Positions 1 through 7,934 of a stretch of 45,275 bases of DNA are shown here, piece after piece (position 1 is the first letter of the stretch; the number at the start of each line of letters is the position of its first letter). A model generated the notes under the pieces. That model was given only the letters and a program-made list of their open reading frames with translations, did no database searches and was not told where the DNA came from. Source of the stretch: a virus; the IMG/VR virus record IMGVR_UViG_3300021335_000030, positions 1 to 45,275 of that record. One strand, written 5' to 3'. Position numbers and translations under genes: made by a program.

Positions 1-1048
1 GTGTCACGCCAGTTCCAGCAGAAAATTGTGATCTAATCTGAGCTGTAGAAATACCAGTATATGAAATAACACCAGTTGAATCTACATAAGCTAGTGAACC
101 AAAACCACTTGTGTTATTGACACTAATAGCTCTTTTTGCATCACTGTCAACTCTTGCAGTTGTGTAATATAAGTTAGAACCTTCTGGTAAACCGCTAGTT
201 GATGTAGCACCTAGATCGCTATCAAATCTTACAGTGGTATAATATAGATTATTACCTTCAGTCAAATCAGTGGTTGTATGATTTGAAATATCAGATACTG
301 TACCAGTTACATCACCAATAAACTTACCAGAGCCGTTGGTACCTGCAGTTATGTTATTTACAGCTATAAAGTTTTCAGCTCTAACGTCTTTATCAACACC
401 AATACCACCAGCGGTTACAATAGAACCAGTAGTTTTGTTTGTAGATTGTTGAGCATTTGTAAGAGTTAAGATACCAGTGGTACCTAAAGTAGCTAGTGTT
501 GTTCCGCCATCTAAATTTGTAGGTGATGTGCCAACACCACTTTTAATTTTTAACTCTGTATTTGCGCCTTCATAACCAATAACTAGGTCGTTACTAGCTG
601 CATTACCAGTCACGCCAATAAAGTTACTTACTTGGTTTGGAATAGTAATCCCTAGCGCTACAGATTTACCTGAATCTGACGCTGCGTAATTGAGTACTGA
701 AGTAGTACTATCACCAAGATTTACATCCTGGCCAATTGATATTCCACCCGAACTCTCATTATAAAAACTTACACCCGCAATAACTGGGTCAGTTCCTATA
801 GAAGCTACAATATCGCTGTCAACTCTAGCGGTTGTATAATAAAGATTGCTGCCTTCACTTAAGTCTGCCGTTGACTTGGCATTAAAGTCACTATCAAAAC
901 CTGCATATTTGCCGGTAATATTACCTGAAACGGCTAAGTCGTGGCCGTTACTAACTGTCATCGTCCCCTGAACTGTGACAGCATTTAGGAAAGTAGAACT
1001 ATCGTTAACTACTATACCGTTTTTTACTTTAAAGTCTTTTTGAGCCAT
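1..1048 (-). CDS. Tail fibre-like structural protein, 3' end missing
   Basis: The gene starts at the ATG at 1048 and runs off the left edge without a stop; about 349 residues are visible. The translation begins MAQKDFKVKNGIVVNDSSTF, an N-terminus related to other fibre genes in this window. It then shows at least three copies of a fibre repeat of the form 'D-L-(S/T)-E-G-x-N-L-Y-Y-T-T-x-R-x-D-S-D', near residues 59, 253 and 285. Such repeats are common in fibre proteins of marine T4-like phages and probably form trimeric beta-rich shafts. The receptor-binding tip would lie in the missing C-terminal part. Role inferred: host recognition or distal tail/baseplate fibre. It follows the 832-residue fibre gene by 19 bases and is probably co-transcribed with it. 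Confidence 0.7.
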   Translation of the reverse strand, partial: MAQKDFKVKNGIVVNDSSTFLNAVTVQGTMTVSNGHDLAVSGNITGKYAGFDSDFNAKSTADLSEGSNLYYTTARVDSDIVASIGTDPVIAGVSFYNESSGGISIGQDVNLGDSTTSVLNYAASDSGKSVALGITIPNQVSNFIGVTGNAASNDLVIGYEGANTELKIKSGVGTSPTNLDGGTTLATLGTTGILTLTNAQQSTNKTTGSIVTAGGIGVDKDVRAENFIAVNNITAGTNGSGKFIGDVTGTVSDISNHTTTDLTEGNNLYYTTVRFDSDLGATSTSGLPEGSNLYYTTARVDSDAKRAISVNNTSGFGSLAYVDSTGVISYTGISTAQIRSQFSAGTGVT

Positions 1049-1067
1049 AGTTCACTTTCCCCAGGCG

Positions 1068-3566
1068 TTAAGATATAACAGTCTTGACAGGTTTAACTGC
1101 AACCGTGCCAATTCCTGCTGTTCTTGTAAATTTAAGTCTTATGTTTCCTCCAGAGTGATCAGCACTCAATGTGCCCATATCACTATCACCAGTGTAAGAG
1201 TTTACCATACCATATTCTGTAAAGAATACATTCGCTTTGTTATAAGTCACAAGAACCTTTGATACTTGTGAATGACCATTATCAGAGTCGTCTAGATGCA
1301 CTACATATTCAACTGATTTAAATTCGCTGTTATGAGCTTCAGTGTCAACCACTACCTCTGCGTCTGAACTTGCTAGTGTTTGAGTAGGTGTCGTGAATAT
1401 TTCACCAGCTGTATTTGTAATACTATTGAAAGTTACATCTGAAGTTTCAAACGGGCTTAATGTTATACTATCAGATACACTTCCACCATCTGCGGTAAAA
1501 ATAGTAAATAAGCCAGTAGCATTATTATATTGAGCTGAATCTACGCCTGCTACAGGAACGGTACCAGCCGAGTCTAATTGGCCTTGTGCATTAACTGTAA
1601 ATACTGGTATCTGAGTAGTAGAACCATAAGTGGCGGCTGCTACACCTGTATTCGTGATATCGATTGTACCTGACGAAGCCGTATATGTAATACCTGTCCC
1701 ACCGGTTAATGCATTTTTAGCATCGCTATCAGCTCTTACAGTTGTATAATAAAGATTTGTGCCCTCAGTCAAATTTGTTGTAGTTTTTGTTGCAAGTCTT
1801 ACATCAAAGTCTGAGTCAGCTCTTACCGTTGTATAATAAAGATTGGTTCCTTCTGTAAGATCAGTAGTTGTGACTGCATCACTACTTAAAGCTAAACTTA
1901 AGTCACTATCAAAGTTGACTTTAGTATATACATTTTCAACATCAAAGCTAAATTCACCAGTAGATGAATTATATGTTAAATCACCTGCAGCTGAGAAATA
2001 GCTTCTGATAGGGGCTTTAAATGATCCTAGTTCAGCACTATCAATACTTAATGTGTTAGTTCCAGCATTGTAAGCTAAACCAATACCACCAATTGCAGCA
2101 TTATCTAATGATGTGTTGAAGTCTGAGTCAAAGTTGGCTTGAGTGTATACATTTTCAACATCAAAGCTAAAGATACCCGTGTTAGAGTCATAAGACAGAT
2201 CACCGGTAGCTGAGAAATAACTTCTGATTGTGGCAGTTGAAGTTGCATCACCCAACGCGCTGTCGAATCTTGCTCTTGTCGCATATAAATTTGATGAGCC
2301 CTCTGAAAGATCATCAGTTGTGTTCGCTGATAAGTCAAAACCAACACCACTGTCAATTGTAGCAGAAATAGTTAAGGCATTTCCTAAATCATTATAGCTA
2401 ACGTTAATGTTTGTACCACCAACTATGAGAGCGCTGACTCGATCATCGACTCTTTCATCTGTGTAATATTGGTTAGAACCTTCAGTCAGATTGTCTGTTG
2501 TATAGTTACTTAGAACATTTGTTGTAGTACCAAATGGTCTATTAAAATCCCAAGTCCCAGTTGCGTGTGTATATTCAATAGTAGCACCAGCACCACCGAC
2601 AGTAATTCCTGCCCCACTCGCTGTTGCTGAATCTGCTGCAGAATCTGCTAGTACAATATTTTTGTCATTAATAGAAAGCGTAGTAGAGTTAACTGTAGTA
2701 GTTGTACCATTAACTATTAGATTGCCTGTAATAGTAGCAGTACCACCAACTGTAATGTCACCAGCTAATGTGGCAGCTATGTCAGAATCTACTCTTACCT
2801 TAGTATAATAGAGATTAGAACCCTCAGTCAAGTCAGCTGTTGTTTTACCACTAAACGCCGAGTCAAATCTAGAAGTTGTATAATATAGATTTCCACCACC
2901 TTCAGCTAGATCATCAGTGGTGTTTTCGCCTAATGAGAACCCTTGCCTTGTTCCTGCTGAATCTTCAATAACTAAAGATCCACCACTATCTTTAAGAGTA
3001 ATATTGCCTAAGAAAATACTAGAACCACTTAAATATAAGTCTTTCCATTTTTTGGTTACAGAACCCAAAGATCTAGTAGAATCTGCATCAGGTAAAAGAT
3101 CACCAGAGACAATGGCACCACTATCTGCTGTTTCAAACTTTTTAGTTCCATTATAGAATAGATCAACAGAACCACCATCAGTAAATCTAGCAAACTGCTT
3201 ATCACTATCTTGGTTAATAAATGTAATATATTGATTTTGTTTAACGCCAAAATACATGTAACCTTCAGTATTATTTCTAATAAAGAAGTTACTATCATTC
3301 ATAAAGATATCGGATTTATCAGCACCAAATACAATTTGGCCTGCAGAACCCGAATCAACCATAGTAATATCATAAGTATTAGTGAGGGTTTTATTGGTAA
3401 CAGTTTGCGTAGCTGTTTCCATAACAGTTGTGAAGCCACCACTGTCTGTACCATTATGAACTCTAATAGTATTTAGAGTAGTATCGATAGAGATCTCACC
3501 TGCAGCACCGACATGATTATTATTTTGGGCTGTCGTACCTCTTCTAAACTGGACAACTGTTGGCAT
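1068..3566 (-). CDS. Tail fibre-like protein with NLYYT repeats (832 aa)
   Basis: A large fibre protein. The N-terminal ~45 residues (MPTVVQFRRGTTAQ, then AGEISID and IRVHNG) match the short beta adaptor found at the start of many phage fibre proteins. The body has six copies of the 'LTEGxNLYYTxxRxDSD' repeat near residues 220, 240, 360, 420, 595 and 618. It also has two near-identical blocks beginning IRSYFSA and containing FSFDVENVYT. A segment with STTLSINDKNIVLADSA is shared with the fibre gene at 4077-4943. The C-terminal ~100 residues lack repeats and end with a beta-rich tip. The protein is rich in Asp-Ser pairs. The start has a good ribosome site (GAGGA, about 9 bases upstream). I infer a trimeric fibre; the target receptor is unknown. 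Confidence 0.75.
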   Translation of the reverse strand: MPTVVQFRRGTTAQNNNHVGAAGEISIDTTLNTIRVHNGTDSGGFTTVMETATQTVTNKTLTNTYDITMVDSGSAGQIVFGADKSDIFMNDSNFFIRNNTEGYMYFGVKQNQYITFINQDSDKQFARFTDGGSVDLFYNGTKKFETADSGAIVSGDLLPDADSTRSLGSVTKKWKDLYLSGSSIFLGNITLKDSGGSLVIEDSAGTRQGFSLGENTTDDLAEGGGNLYYTTSRFDSAFSGKTTADLTEGSNLYYTKVRVDSDIAATLAGDITVGGTATITGNLIVNGTTTTVNSTTLSINDKNIVLADSAADSATASGAGITVGGAGATIEYTHATGTWDFNRPFGTTTNVLSNYTTDNLTEGSNQYYTDERVDDRVSALIVGGTNINVSYNDLGNALTISATIDSGVGFDLSANTTDDLSEGSSNLYATRARFDSALGDATSTATIRSYFSATGDLSYDSNTGIFSFDVENVYTQANFDSDFNTSLDNAAIGGIGLAYNAGTNTLSIDSAELGSFKAPIRSYFSAAGDLTYNSSTGEFSFDVENVYTKVNFDSDLSLALSSDAVTTTDLTEGTNLYYTTVRADSDFDVRLATKTTTNLTEGTNLYYTTVRADSDAKNALTGGTGITYTASSGTIDITNTGVAAATYGSTTQIPVFTVNAQGQLDSAGTVPVAGVDSAQYNNATGLFTIFTADGGSVSDSITLSPFETSDVTFNSITNTAGEIFTTPTQTLASSDAEVVVDTEAHNSEFKSVEYVVHLDDSDNGHSQVSKVLVTYNKANVFFTEYGMVNSYTGDSDMGTLSADHSGGNIRLKFTRTAGIGTVAVKPVKTVIS

Positions 3567-3586
3567 TTACTTTTTCCTCGTTTCGA

Positions 3587-4048
3587 TCATGTCAGAACAC
3601 CAAGATCATTTGTTTGTATTATTTCTTCAGGCGTCGTCAAACAATCATAAGCCGAATATAATGCGATGCCAAAGGCATCTGTGTTTAATGTCTCGCTTAC
3701 CAAACCATAATCTCCCGTAGGGAAAGTGCTTAAACCCAGGTCTGCTAAACTTGTATCTACATAGCTTTTTGTCACCGCATCCTGATTGTTTACAGGATCT
3801 GCTAAGTCTTGTATATTATAGCTGCCAAGTCTTATATTAGCAGTTGGTAATGTAGTACCGTCCAACCTTAAATAATTTAAATTAAGTTGGTCTGTAGAAA
3901 GAAATGCACCTATTACTGTATCAGGCTTTGCATAATATAAAATACCATCATTATTATTTAGTGCTACTTCACCCGCCTCTAGAGAACTAGGTTGGGCACC
4001 AGGTGTATCGCTTCTTTTTAATTTAACTGTCGTATTTAAAGTAGACAT
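3587..4048 (-). CDS. Short fibre/adaptor protein (153 aa)
   Basis: A small protein made mostly of fibre adaptor motifs. It begins with VKLKRSDTPGAQPSSLEAGE, the same N-terminal adaptor pattern (positively charged strand, then 'AGE(I/V)xxN') seen in the 832-residue fibre, and carries 'QDAVTKSYVD' near residue 90. That last motif is frequent in tail fibre and collar proteins just before a shaft. The C-terminal ~50 residues have no recognisable domain. It is transcribed from its own late promoter just upstream (4069-4076). I infer a fibre linker or short fibre; its partner is not known. Confidence 0.6.
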   Translation of the reverse strand: MSTLNTTVKLKRSDTPGAQPSSLEAGEVALNNNDGILYYAKPDTVIGAFLSTDQLNLNYLRLDGTTLPTANIRLGSYNIQDLADPVNNQDAVTKSYVDTSLADLGLSTFPTGDYGLVSETLNTDAFGIALYSAYDCLTTPEEIIQTNDLGVLT

Positions 4049-4068
4049 TTAATCTAGTCTTTTCCTTT

Positions 4069-4076
4069 TATTTATA
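4069..4076 (-). promoter_or_regulatory. T4-type late promoter TATAAATA
   Basis: A perfect TATAAATA on the minus strand, directly beside the stop codon of the gene at 4077-4943 and 21 bases before the ATG at 4048. In T4 this octamer is the whole late promoter, read by RNA polymerase with gp55 and gp33; a gp33 homologue is present in this window. Confidence 0.75.
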
Positions 4077-4943
4077 TTAGAAAGTACCGCCGTCTATGAC
4101 TGTTACAGCTTCTAGGATATTAGTACCCTTAAAAAACAAGCCATTTCCGATTGAATCTTGTATATTCAAGCCTTTGTTAAAATTAAATCTATCATTATCT
4201 GAAGAATAAAATAAGCTTGCATTAGCACCTTCGATATAGATTCCAGCGCTGTCAGCTGAAGCAGCATCTGGTGCACTATCGGCTAAAATTATATTTTTGT
4301 CATTAACTGTGAGAGTAGTAGAATTTATAGTAGTGGTAACACCCTCTACTGTTAAATTTCCTCTAACAATTAAATCACCAGAATCACCTACAGGATTCGG
4401 GTCAATTATAATTTGTCCACCAGATGTTGAAGCTAATGTATTACCAGATAATGTAAGATTACCAAATTGCCCGGAGTTGATAGCAGAGTCTAGTGTTACT
4501 GTAATAGTATTACCACTTACAGATGTAGTAATACCTGTACCACCAGAAATTGATAGAGAAGAATCAAGTAAGCTTACAGATCCTGTGCCACTATCTGCTA
4601 TAGTTGCTAGTGTACTCGCAACACTAATATTTTTAGCTGAGTCAATAAGACCAGCAGACGTAACTGATATTTGTGGAATTTGTGTAGCAGAACCATAGGT
4701 TCCTGCTGTAACACCTGTTGGTGATAATGAAGAGCTATTAATCCATTGTCCCGAAGCTGAGTCATATAACAGAATCTGGTTATCAGTAAGACCACTGATT
4801 GTTACATCAGTAAGACCAGATAATGTACCACTAGCGATGACATTTCGTATAGGTGCACCGACTATTACTCTTTTAACTTGTGTTGTTGAACCTGCAACAG
4901 CAACTTGCTTAGTTGTAATACCGGTTCCTACTTTAATAGCCAT
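4077..4943 (-). CDS. Tail fibre-like protein (288 aa)
   Basis: A fibre protein with an N-terminus beginning MAIKVGTGITTKQVAV. Glycine- and serine-rich beta repeats with many Asp-Ser pairs follow. Near residues 200-260 it carries the module with STTLTVNDKNIILADSA, which is clearly related to a segment of the 832-residue fibre (STTLSINDKNIVLADSA). Module sharing between neighbouring fibres is typical of phage host-range genes that exchange segments. The start is supported by an AGGA ribosome site eight bases upstream. The gene lies 7 bases after the BppU-like gene and is read from the promoter at 5333-5340. The exact place in the virion is not visible. Confidence 0.65.
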   Translation of the reverse strand: MAIKVGTGITTKQVAVAGSTTQVKRVIVGAPIRNVIASGTLSGLTDVTISGLTDNQILLYDSASGQWINSSSLSPTGVTAGTYGSATQIPQISVTSAGLIDSAKNISVASTLATIADSGTGSVSLLDSSLSISGGTGITTSVSGNTITVTLDSAINSGQFGNLTLSGNTLASTSGGQIIIDPNPVGDSGDLIVRGNLTVEGVTTTINSTTLTVNDKNIILADSAPDAASADSAGIYIEGANASLFYSSDNDRFNFNKGLNIQDSIGNGLFFKGTNILEAVTVIDGGTF

Positions 4944-4950
4944 TACATTC

Positions 4951-5304
4951 CTACTTCGTTACTGACGGTGTGACATGTATTTTTCCTTCTAATACTCTTT
5001 CAACAATTGTATTAGCATCGCTGTCTACGAAGGAAATCTCAACATCATATACGTAACGTCCAGGGGCCTTTAAAGCATCAGTTTGTGTATTTGTAAGAGA
5101 AATAGTAGCTATACCACCAGTGGCATTTGTAATAGCTGAAGTGAAGTCAGTAGTATCTGAACTATCACTGTTAAAATTCTTTTTCATTTTTGCAGCAATA
5201 GAATAATCAGTTAGATTCTTAGCTGCGCCATTTTCATCAACTAAATGTATTTCAATAGCTGCGTCTGAGCCCTGATCAATTGTAATATCTTCGTAATGAG
5301 CCAT
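4951..5304 (-). CDS. BppU-N-like baseplate/fibre domain protein (117 aa)
   Basis: A one-domain beta-sandwich protein. The order 'DQGSDAAIEIHLVDENG...NLTDYSIAAKMKK...GRYVYDVEI...VLEGKIHVTPSVT' is the pattern of the N-terminal domain of baseplate upper proteins and related phage adaptor domains (BppU-N type): a charged first strand, a 'DLTxYxxxxxM/IR' strand, and a final 'LEGxxxVxPxVT' strand. It is followed immediately by a fibre gene. I infer that it links fibres to the baseplate or forms part of a fibre-binding hub. It is the first gene after the late promoter at 5333-5340. No catalytic feature is seen. Confidence 0.55.
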   Translation of the reverse strand: MAHYEDITIDQGSDAAIEIHLVDENGAAKNLTDYSIAAKMKKNFNSDSSDTTDFTSAITNATGGIATISLTNTQTDALKAPGRYVYDVEISFVDSDANTIVERVLEGKIHVTPSVTK

Positions 5305-5332
5305 AAAAAAATATCCCTAAAACATTTATCTT

Positions 5333-5340
5333 TATTTATA
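5333..5340 (-). promoter_or_regulatory. T4-type late promoter TATAAATA
   Basis: A perfect TATAAATA on the minus strand, overlapping the TAA stop codon of the glycosyltransferase gene and lying 28 bases before the ATG at 5304. An AGGGATA ribosome site follows at a suitable distance. It should drive the BppU-like gene and the fibre genes after it. Confidence 0.75.
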
Positions 5341-6049
5341 TGAAATATTTCTCTAAGCCTCGATAATGTTCAGGTTTACACTGATTCATAATACAGAAAG
5401 TTTTGTTTGGATCATCAATTAGTCCATTTTTAGTAATATATCTTTTATCGTAAGCATCACAACCCTTGGCTCTGTAATAATAGTCTTTTGAAAAATCAAA
5501 ATAATCAATATTTGTACATATCTCTGAAATAAATCTATCTAATCCATAATAATGAATCATATTATAATCAGCATTATTAATAAATTTATCATAAATATAC
5601 TGCATGTTCTTTGGATTGAAAAACATAACTGATGAATTTATTTTAACTTGTGGTATCATCATTATATTGTTTGAATTACGACCATCATATGGATAGTAAA
5701 TGCCTGCATCTGTAATGCTCAAACATTTAAAACCTTTATTTTGATTAAAAATATAATCGATGTTTTTTTGAATAATAACATCTAGATCCAGATAAAGAAC
5801 ATTTTCATTCCAATTTAAATTAAATAAACAAACTTTCCACCAATAATATTCTAAGTCTAATGTTTTATCTATTTCTATGCTAACAATTTCACTATGCAAA
5901 TCATTAATATTATCTGTTAAACAATAAAAAATAAATGGTAAAGTGCAGTTACGCTTTACCATTTTATAAAGTCTATTAGTGTCTTTATGCGAGTACTTAT
6001 TTCCTACATTAACACATATAATACTAACAGGGATTTTCGATATCTTCAA
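5336..6049 (-). CDS. Glycosyltransferase-like protein, GT-A fold
   Basis: A probable nucleotide-sugar dependent transferase. The first strand is VSIICVNVGNKY (residues 8-19), then come 'FIFYCLTD' near residue 40 and a DxD motif, LYLDLDVII, with D88 and D90. That motif binds the metal and the sugar nucleotide in GT-A enzymes. A tryptophan pair before it (YYWWKVCLF) resembles GT8-type proteins. The start is TTG at 6049: no ATG lies upstream in frame, and starting at the next ATG would remove the first beta strand. It overlaps the 2OG gene by 26 bases, is the last gene of the unit that begins with the Tyr-repeat fibre, and probably decorates a virion protein. The sugar and acceptor are unknown. 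Confidence 0.65.
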   Translation of the reverse strand: MKISKIPVSIICVNVGNKYSHKDTNRLYKMVKRNCTLPFIFYCLTDNINDLHSEIVSIEIDKTLDLEYYWWKVCLFNLNWNENVLYLDLDVIIQKNIDYIFNQNKGFKCLSITDAGIYYPYDGRNSNNIMMIPQVKINSSVMFFNPKNMQYIYDKFINNADYNMIHYYGLDRFISEICTNIDYFDFSKDYYYRAKGCDAYDKRYITKNGLIDDPNKTFCIMNQCKPEHYRGLEKYFI

Positions 6050-6698
6050 TTACTTCTTCCCAAAAATTGTCAGCTTGTTTAAAAACAAACGCTACAGTAA
6101 TTCTGTAACAATCTGTATAAGCTGCATGATAACATAATTTATCAGGCTCCTCATAAGAACCGAAATATGTCATCTTAGCTTGCCATCCTGGTTTGTCTGG
6201 TATTCTAACTCGTTCTTTTTTATCCAAGTCCCAATAGTCAAACCAACCATCGCCAGTTTCAGAATAAGTTATGATAATATTATATCCAGAAGCGTTGGCA
6301 TTATTATGCCATGAAATAAAACCACCAGGAGGATAGCAAGCATTTAGAGCGTTGTTATTAGATGATAGAAAACTATTTAGATCTGTATTAATTTTTCTGG
6401 ACGCTATTTTAATGTCTTCACCTTCACCTGGCCTCGCCCACTCATCATATTTTAGTCCTCTAAAACCTTTCATTGCATCTGGAAATCCAGCGTGGCCTCT
6501 TCCTTTTCTAATTATACTGTGCATATATTCATCACTTATATAATCATTTGCATTATCGTTTTCGTAGGTCAATTTCAATTCACGTTCAACTTTTGGTAGA
6601 CCACCGGGAGTTTCTCTATGTAATAACACATCTTTATATTCATTTAGAATATTTAAAAACTCTTCATTTTTTATGTTAATATCTCTCACTGCAATCAT
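6024..6698 (-). CDS. 2OG-Fe(II) oxygenase-like protein (224 aa)
   Basis: A double-stranded beta-helix oxygenase of the kind seen in cyanophages. Counting from the ATG at 6698, the key segment is 'GGFISWHNN' (H131, N133), then 'GYNIIITY' and 'GDGWFDYWD', and near the end 'CYHAAYTDCYRITVAFVF' with H191 and R199. These correspond to the HxD...H metal site and the arginine that holds 2-oxoglutarate. The second metal position is Asn rather than the usual Asp, which I recall as also present in related phage proteins. A start two codons upstream (TTG) is possible, but ATG 6698 has AGGAG at 7 bases and overlaps the previous stop as ATGA. Substrate unknown; a neighbouring virion protein or glycan is likely. 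Confidence 0.65.
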   Translation of the reverse strand: MIAVRDINIKNEEFLNILNEYKDVLLHRETPGGLPKVERELKLTYENDNANDYISDEYMHSIIRKGRGHAGFPDAMKGFRGLKYDEWARPGEGEDIKIASRKINTDLNSFLSSNNNALNACYPPGGFISWHNNANASGYNIIITYSETGDGWFDYWDLDKKERVRIPDKPGWQAKMTYFGSYEEPDKLCYHAAYTDCYRITVAFVFKQADNFWEEVIEDIENPC

Positions 6699-7504
6699 AT
6701 CCAAGCTCCTGCGCTATGTTTTTTACCGTCTTTATCTAATGTAGATGAGTGGTGTAGTATAACAGGATTTACGACGCCATAATTAGCTGACCCATCACTG
6801 TTAAATCCAAAGCTGCTGTAATAATTCCATCTATAGCCATCGTCAAAGAACTTCCATTTCAATTTTTGATATTTTTCAGAATGCCAAATCAACCACCAGG
6901 CTGTTAATTGATCCCACATATGAAATTCCCTAGGTACATCTTTAACCTCTTTAGGTAAGTTTACACTATTTCTCATATCCATATGTATATTATACCAATC
7001 TGTCATAAATTCTCTTACTAATGGATTTGATGCTCTGTATAAACACACCCCACCGCAATGTGTTAAATGGTCTATGTCGCCATTTCCCCAATCCCACATG
7101 GCAAAATGCCTAGCTGTTTCTTTTTTTAATTCGACCCAGCACATATCATAGTCATCTTCTAATCTATCAAATACACTAATTATATCTTCATGGATTATTT
7201 CTATGTCAGAATCTAAATATAAAGTATAGTCATATGGTGTATTTGCCATACCCCACATTTTTTCTCTAGGTCCTGCTGGTGCATTTCTATCGGGATCTTC
7301 TGGAGACACGATGACTTTATCAAACATTGATAGGTCTTCTGTATCTACAAAATTTTGATCAGTGAATAAAGTCACTTTAGCATTTTCATCGTAATCTAAA
7401 ATGCCTTCACACAAATTTATTGCTGATCTTAAAAAACTAATTTTTTTTGTAGCAACTGTAATATAGCCTTTAGTTGGATTCTCTGACTGATCCTGGTTGC
7501 TCAT
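6695..7504 (-). CDS. Glycosyltransferase-like protein, GT-A fold (269 aa)
   Basis: A second, unrelated-looking sugar transferase. It opens with 'KGYITVATKKISFLRSAINL', the first strand and helix of GT-A nucleotide-diphospho-sugar transferases, and carries the metal-binding LYLDSDIEII with D98 and D100. The helix before it, 'GPREKMWGMANTPYD', and the later 'HCGGVCLYR' and 'HMWDQLTAWWL' fit a GT8-like catalytic core. The start ATG at 7504 is preceded by GGGAG at 7 bases. It overlaps the coiled-coil gene upstream by 35 bases and the oxygenase downstream by 4 (ATGA), so translation is probably coupled. Together with the second transferase it suggests a two-sugar or alternative-sugar modification; this is inference. 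Confidence 0.68.
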   Translation of the reverse strand: MSNQDQSENPTKGYITVATKKISFLRSAINLCEGILDYDENAKVTLFTDQNFVDTEDLSMFDKVIVSPEDPDRNAPAGPREKMWGMANTPYDYTLYLDSDIEIIHEDIISVFDRLEDDYDMCWVELKKETARHFAMWDWGNGDIDHLTHCGGVCLYRASNPLVREFMTDWYNIHMDMRNSVNLPKEVKDVPREFHMWDQLTAWWLIWHSEKYQKLKWKFFDDGYRWNYYSSFGFNSDGSANYGVVNPVILHHSSTLDKDGKKHSAGAWI

Positions 7505-7934
7505 TCATAGACTCCCATAATAACATTGTTGCATACGCATTCATTTCAACTATATTTTTAGCTTTTCGAATTTTTGATTTTAATTTTCTATTGGTTGAAT
7601 CTTTAATTTCAGGAATTTCAAAGGTTTGTAATTTATAGTTAAAAAGATGTTCTAATCTTTTTACTTCTTGTTTTTCTTTTTCTTGTTTAACCTTTGTTTC
7701 CCGCTCTTGACGATGGCGCTCTAACCGATCTTCTGTAAACTTATCAATAGTTTCAATTGGATTCTGTTCTATTACTTCTTCATAATCTTTTGTTATTTTT
7801 CCATCATGATCATATTTAGAAACTTTAGCAACTGACGTAGAAAAGCTTCCATCATCATGTGTAATATTAAGCCTTACAGTTAGTCTGTCTTTTGCTGCTG
7901 TTTCCCAAAATGGATGTTTCCACTCTTTTTTCAT
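7470..7934 (-). CDS. Coiled-coil protein of unknown function (154 aa)
   Basis: I do not recognise a named family. The N-terminal ~45 residues look beta-rich (RLTVRLNITHDDGSFS). Residues ~65-95 are a highly charged helix rich in Glu, Lys and Arg that would form a coiled coil, and a helical C-terminus (MNAYATMLLWESM) follows. The ATG at 7934 overlaps the stop of the 808-residue Tyr-repeat fibre by one base (TAATG) and has an AGGATA ribosome site. The tight coupling to the fibre gene suggests a fibre-specific assembly chaperone or fibre-attached subunit, similar in position to T4 fibre chaperones; no sequence similarity to those is visible. Confidence 0.6.
   Translation of the reverse strand: MKKEWKHPFWETAAKDRLTVRLNITHDDGSFSTSVAKVSKYDHDGKITKDYEEVIEQNPIETIDKFTEDRLERHRQERETKVKQEKEKQEVKRLEHLFNYKLQTFEIPEIKDSTNRKLKSKIRKAKNIVEMNAYATMLLWESMNEQPGSVRESN

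Noticed and set aside
1068-3476. Open frames on the plus strand and in other minus frames opposite the fibre genes (for example 2917-3156 and 3210-3476)
   Set aside because: They come from repetitive Ser/Thr/Asp-rich coding sequence, lack ribosome sites, and have no domain pattern; the fibre frames are continuous and structured.
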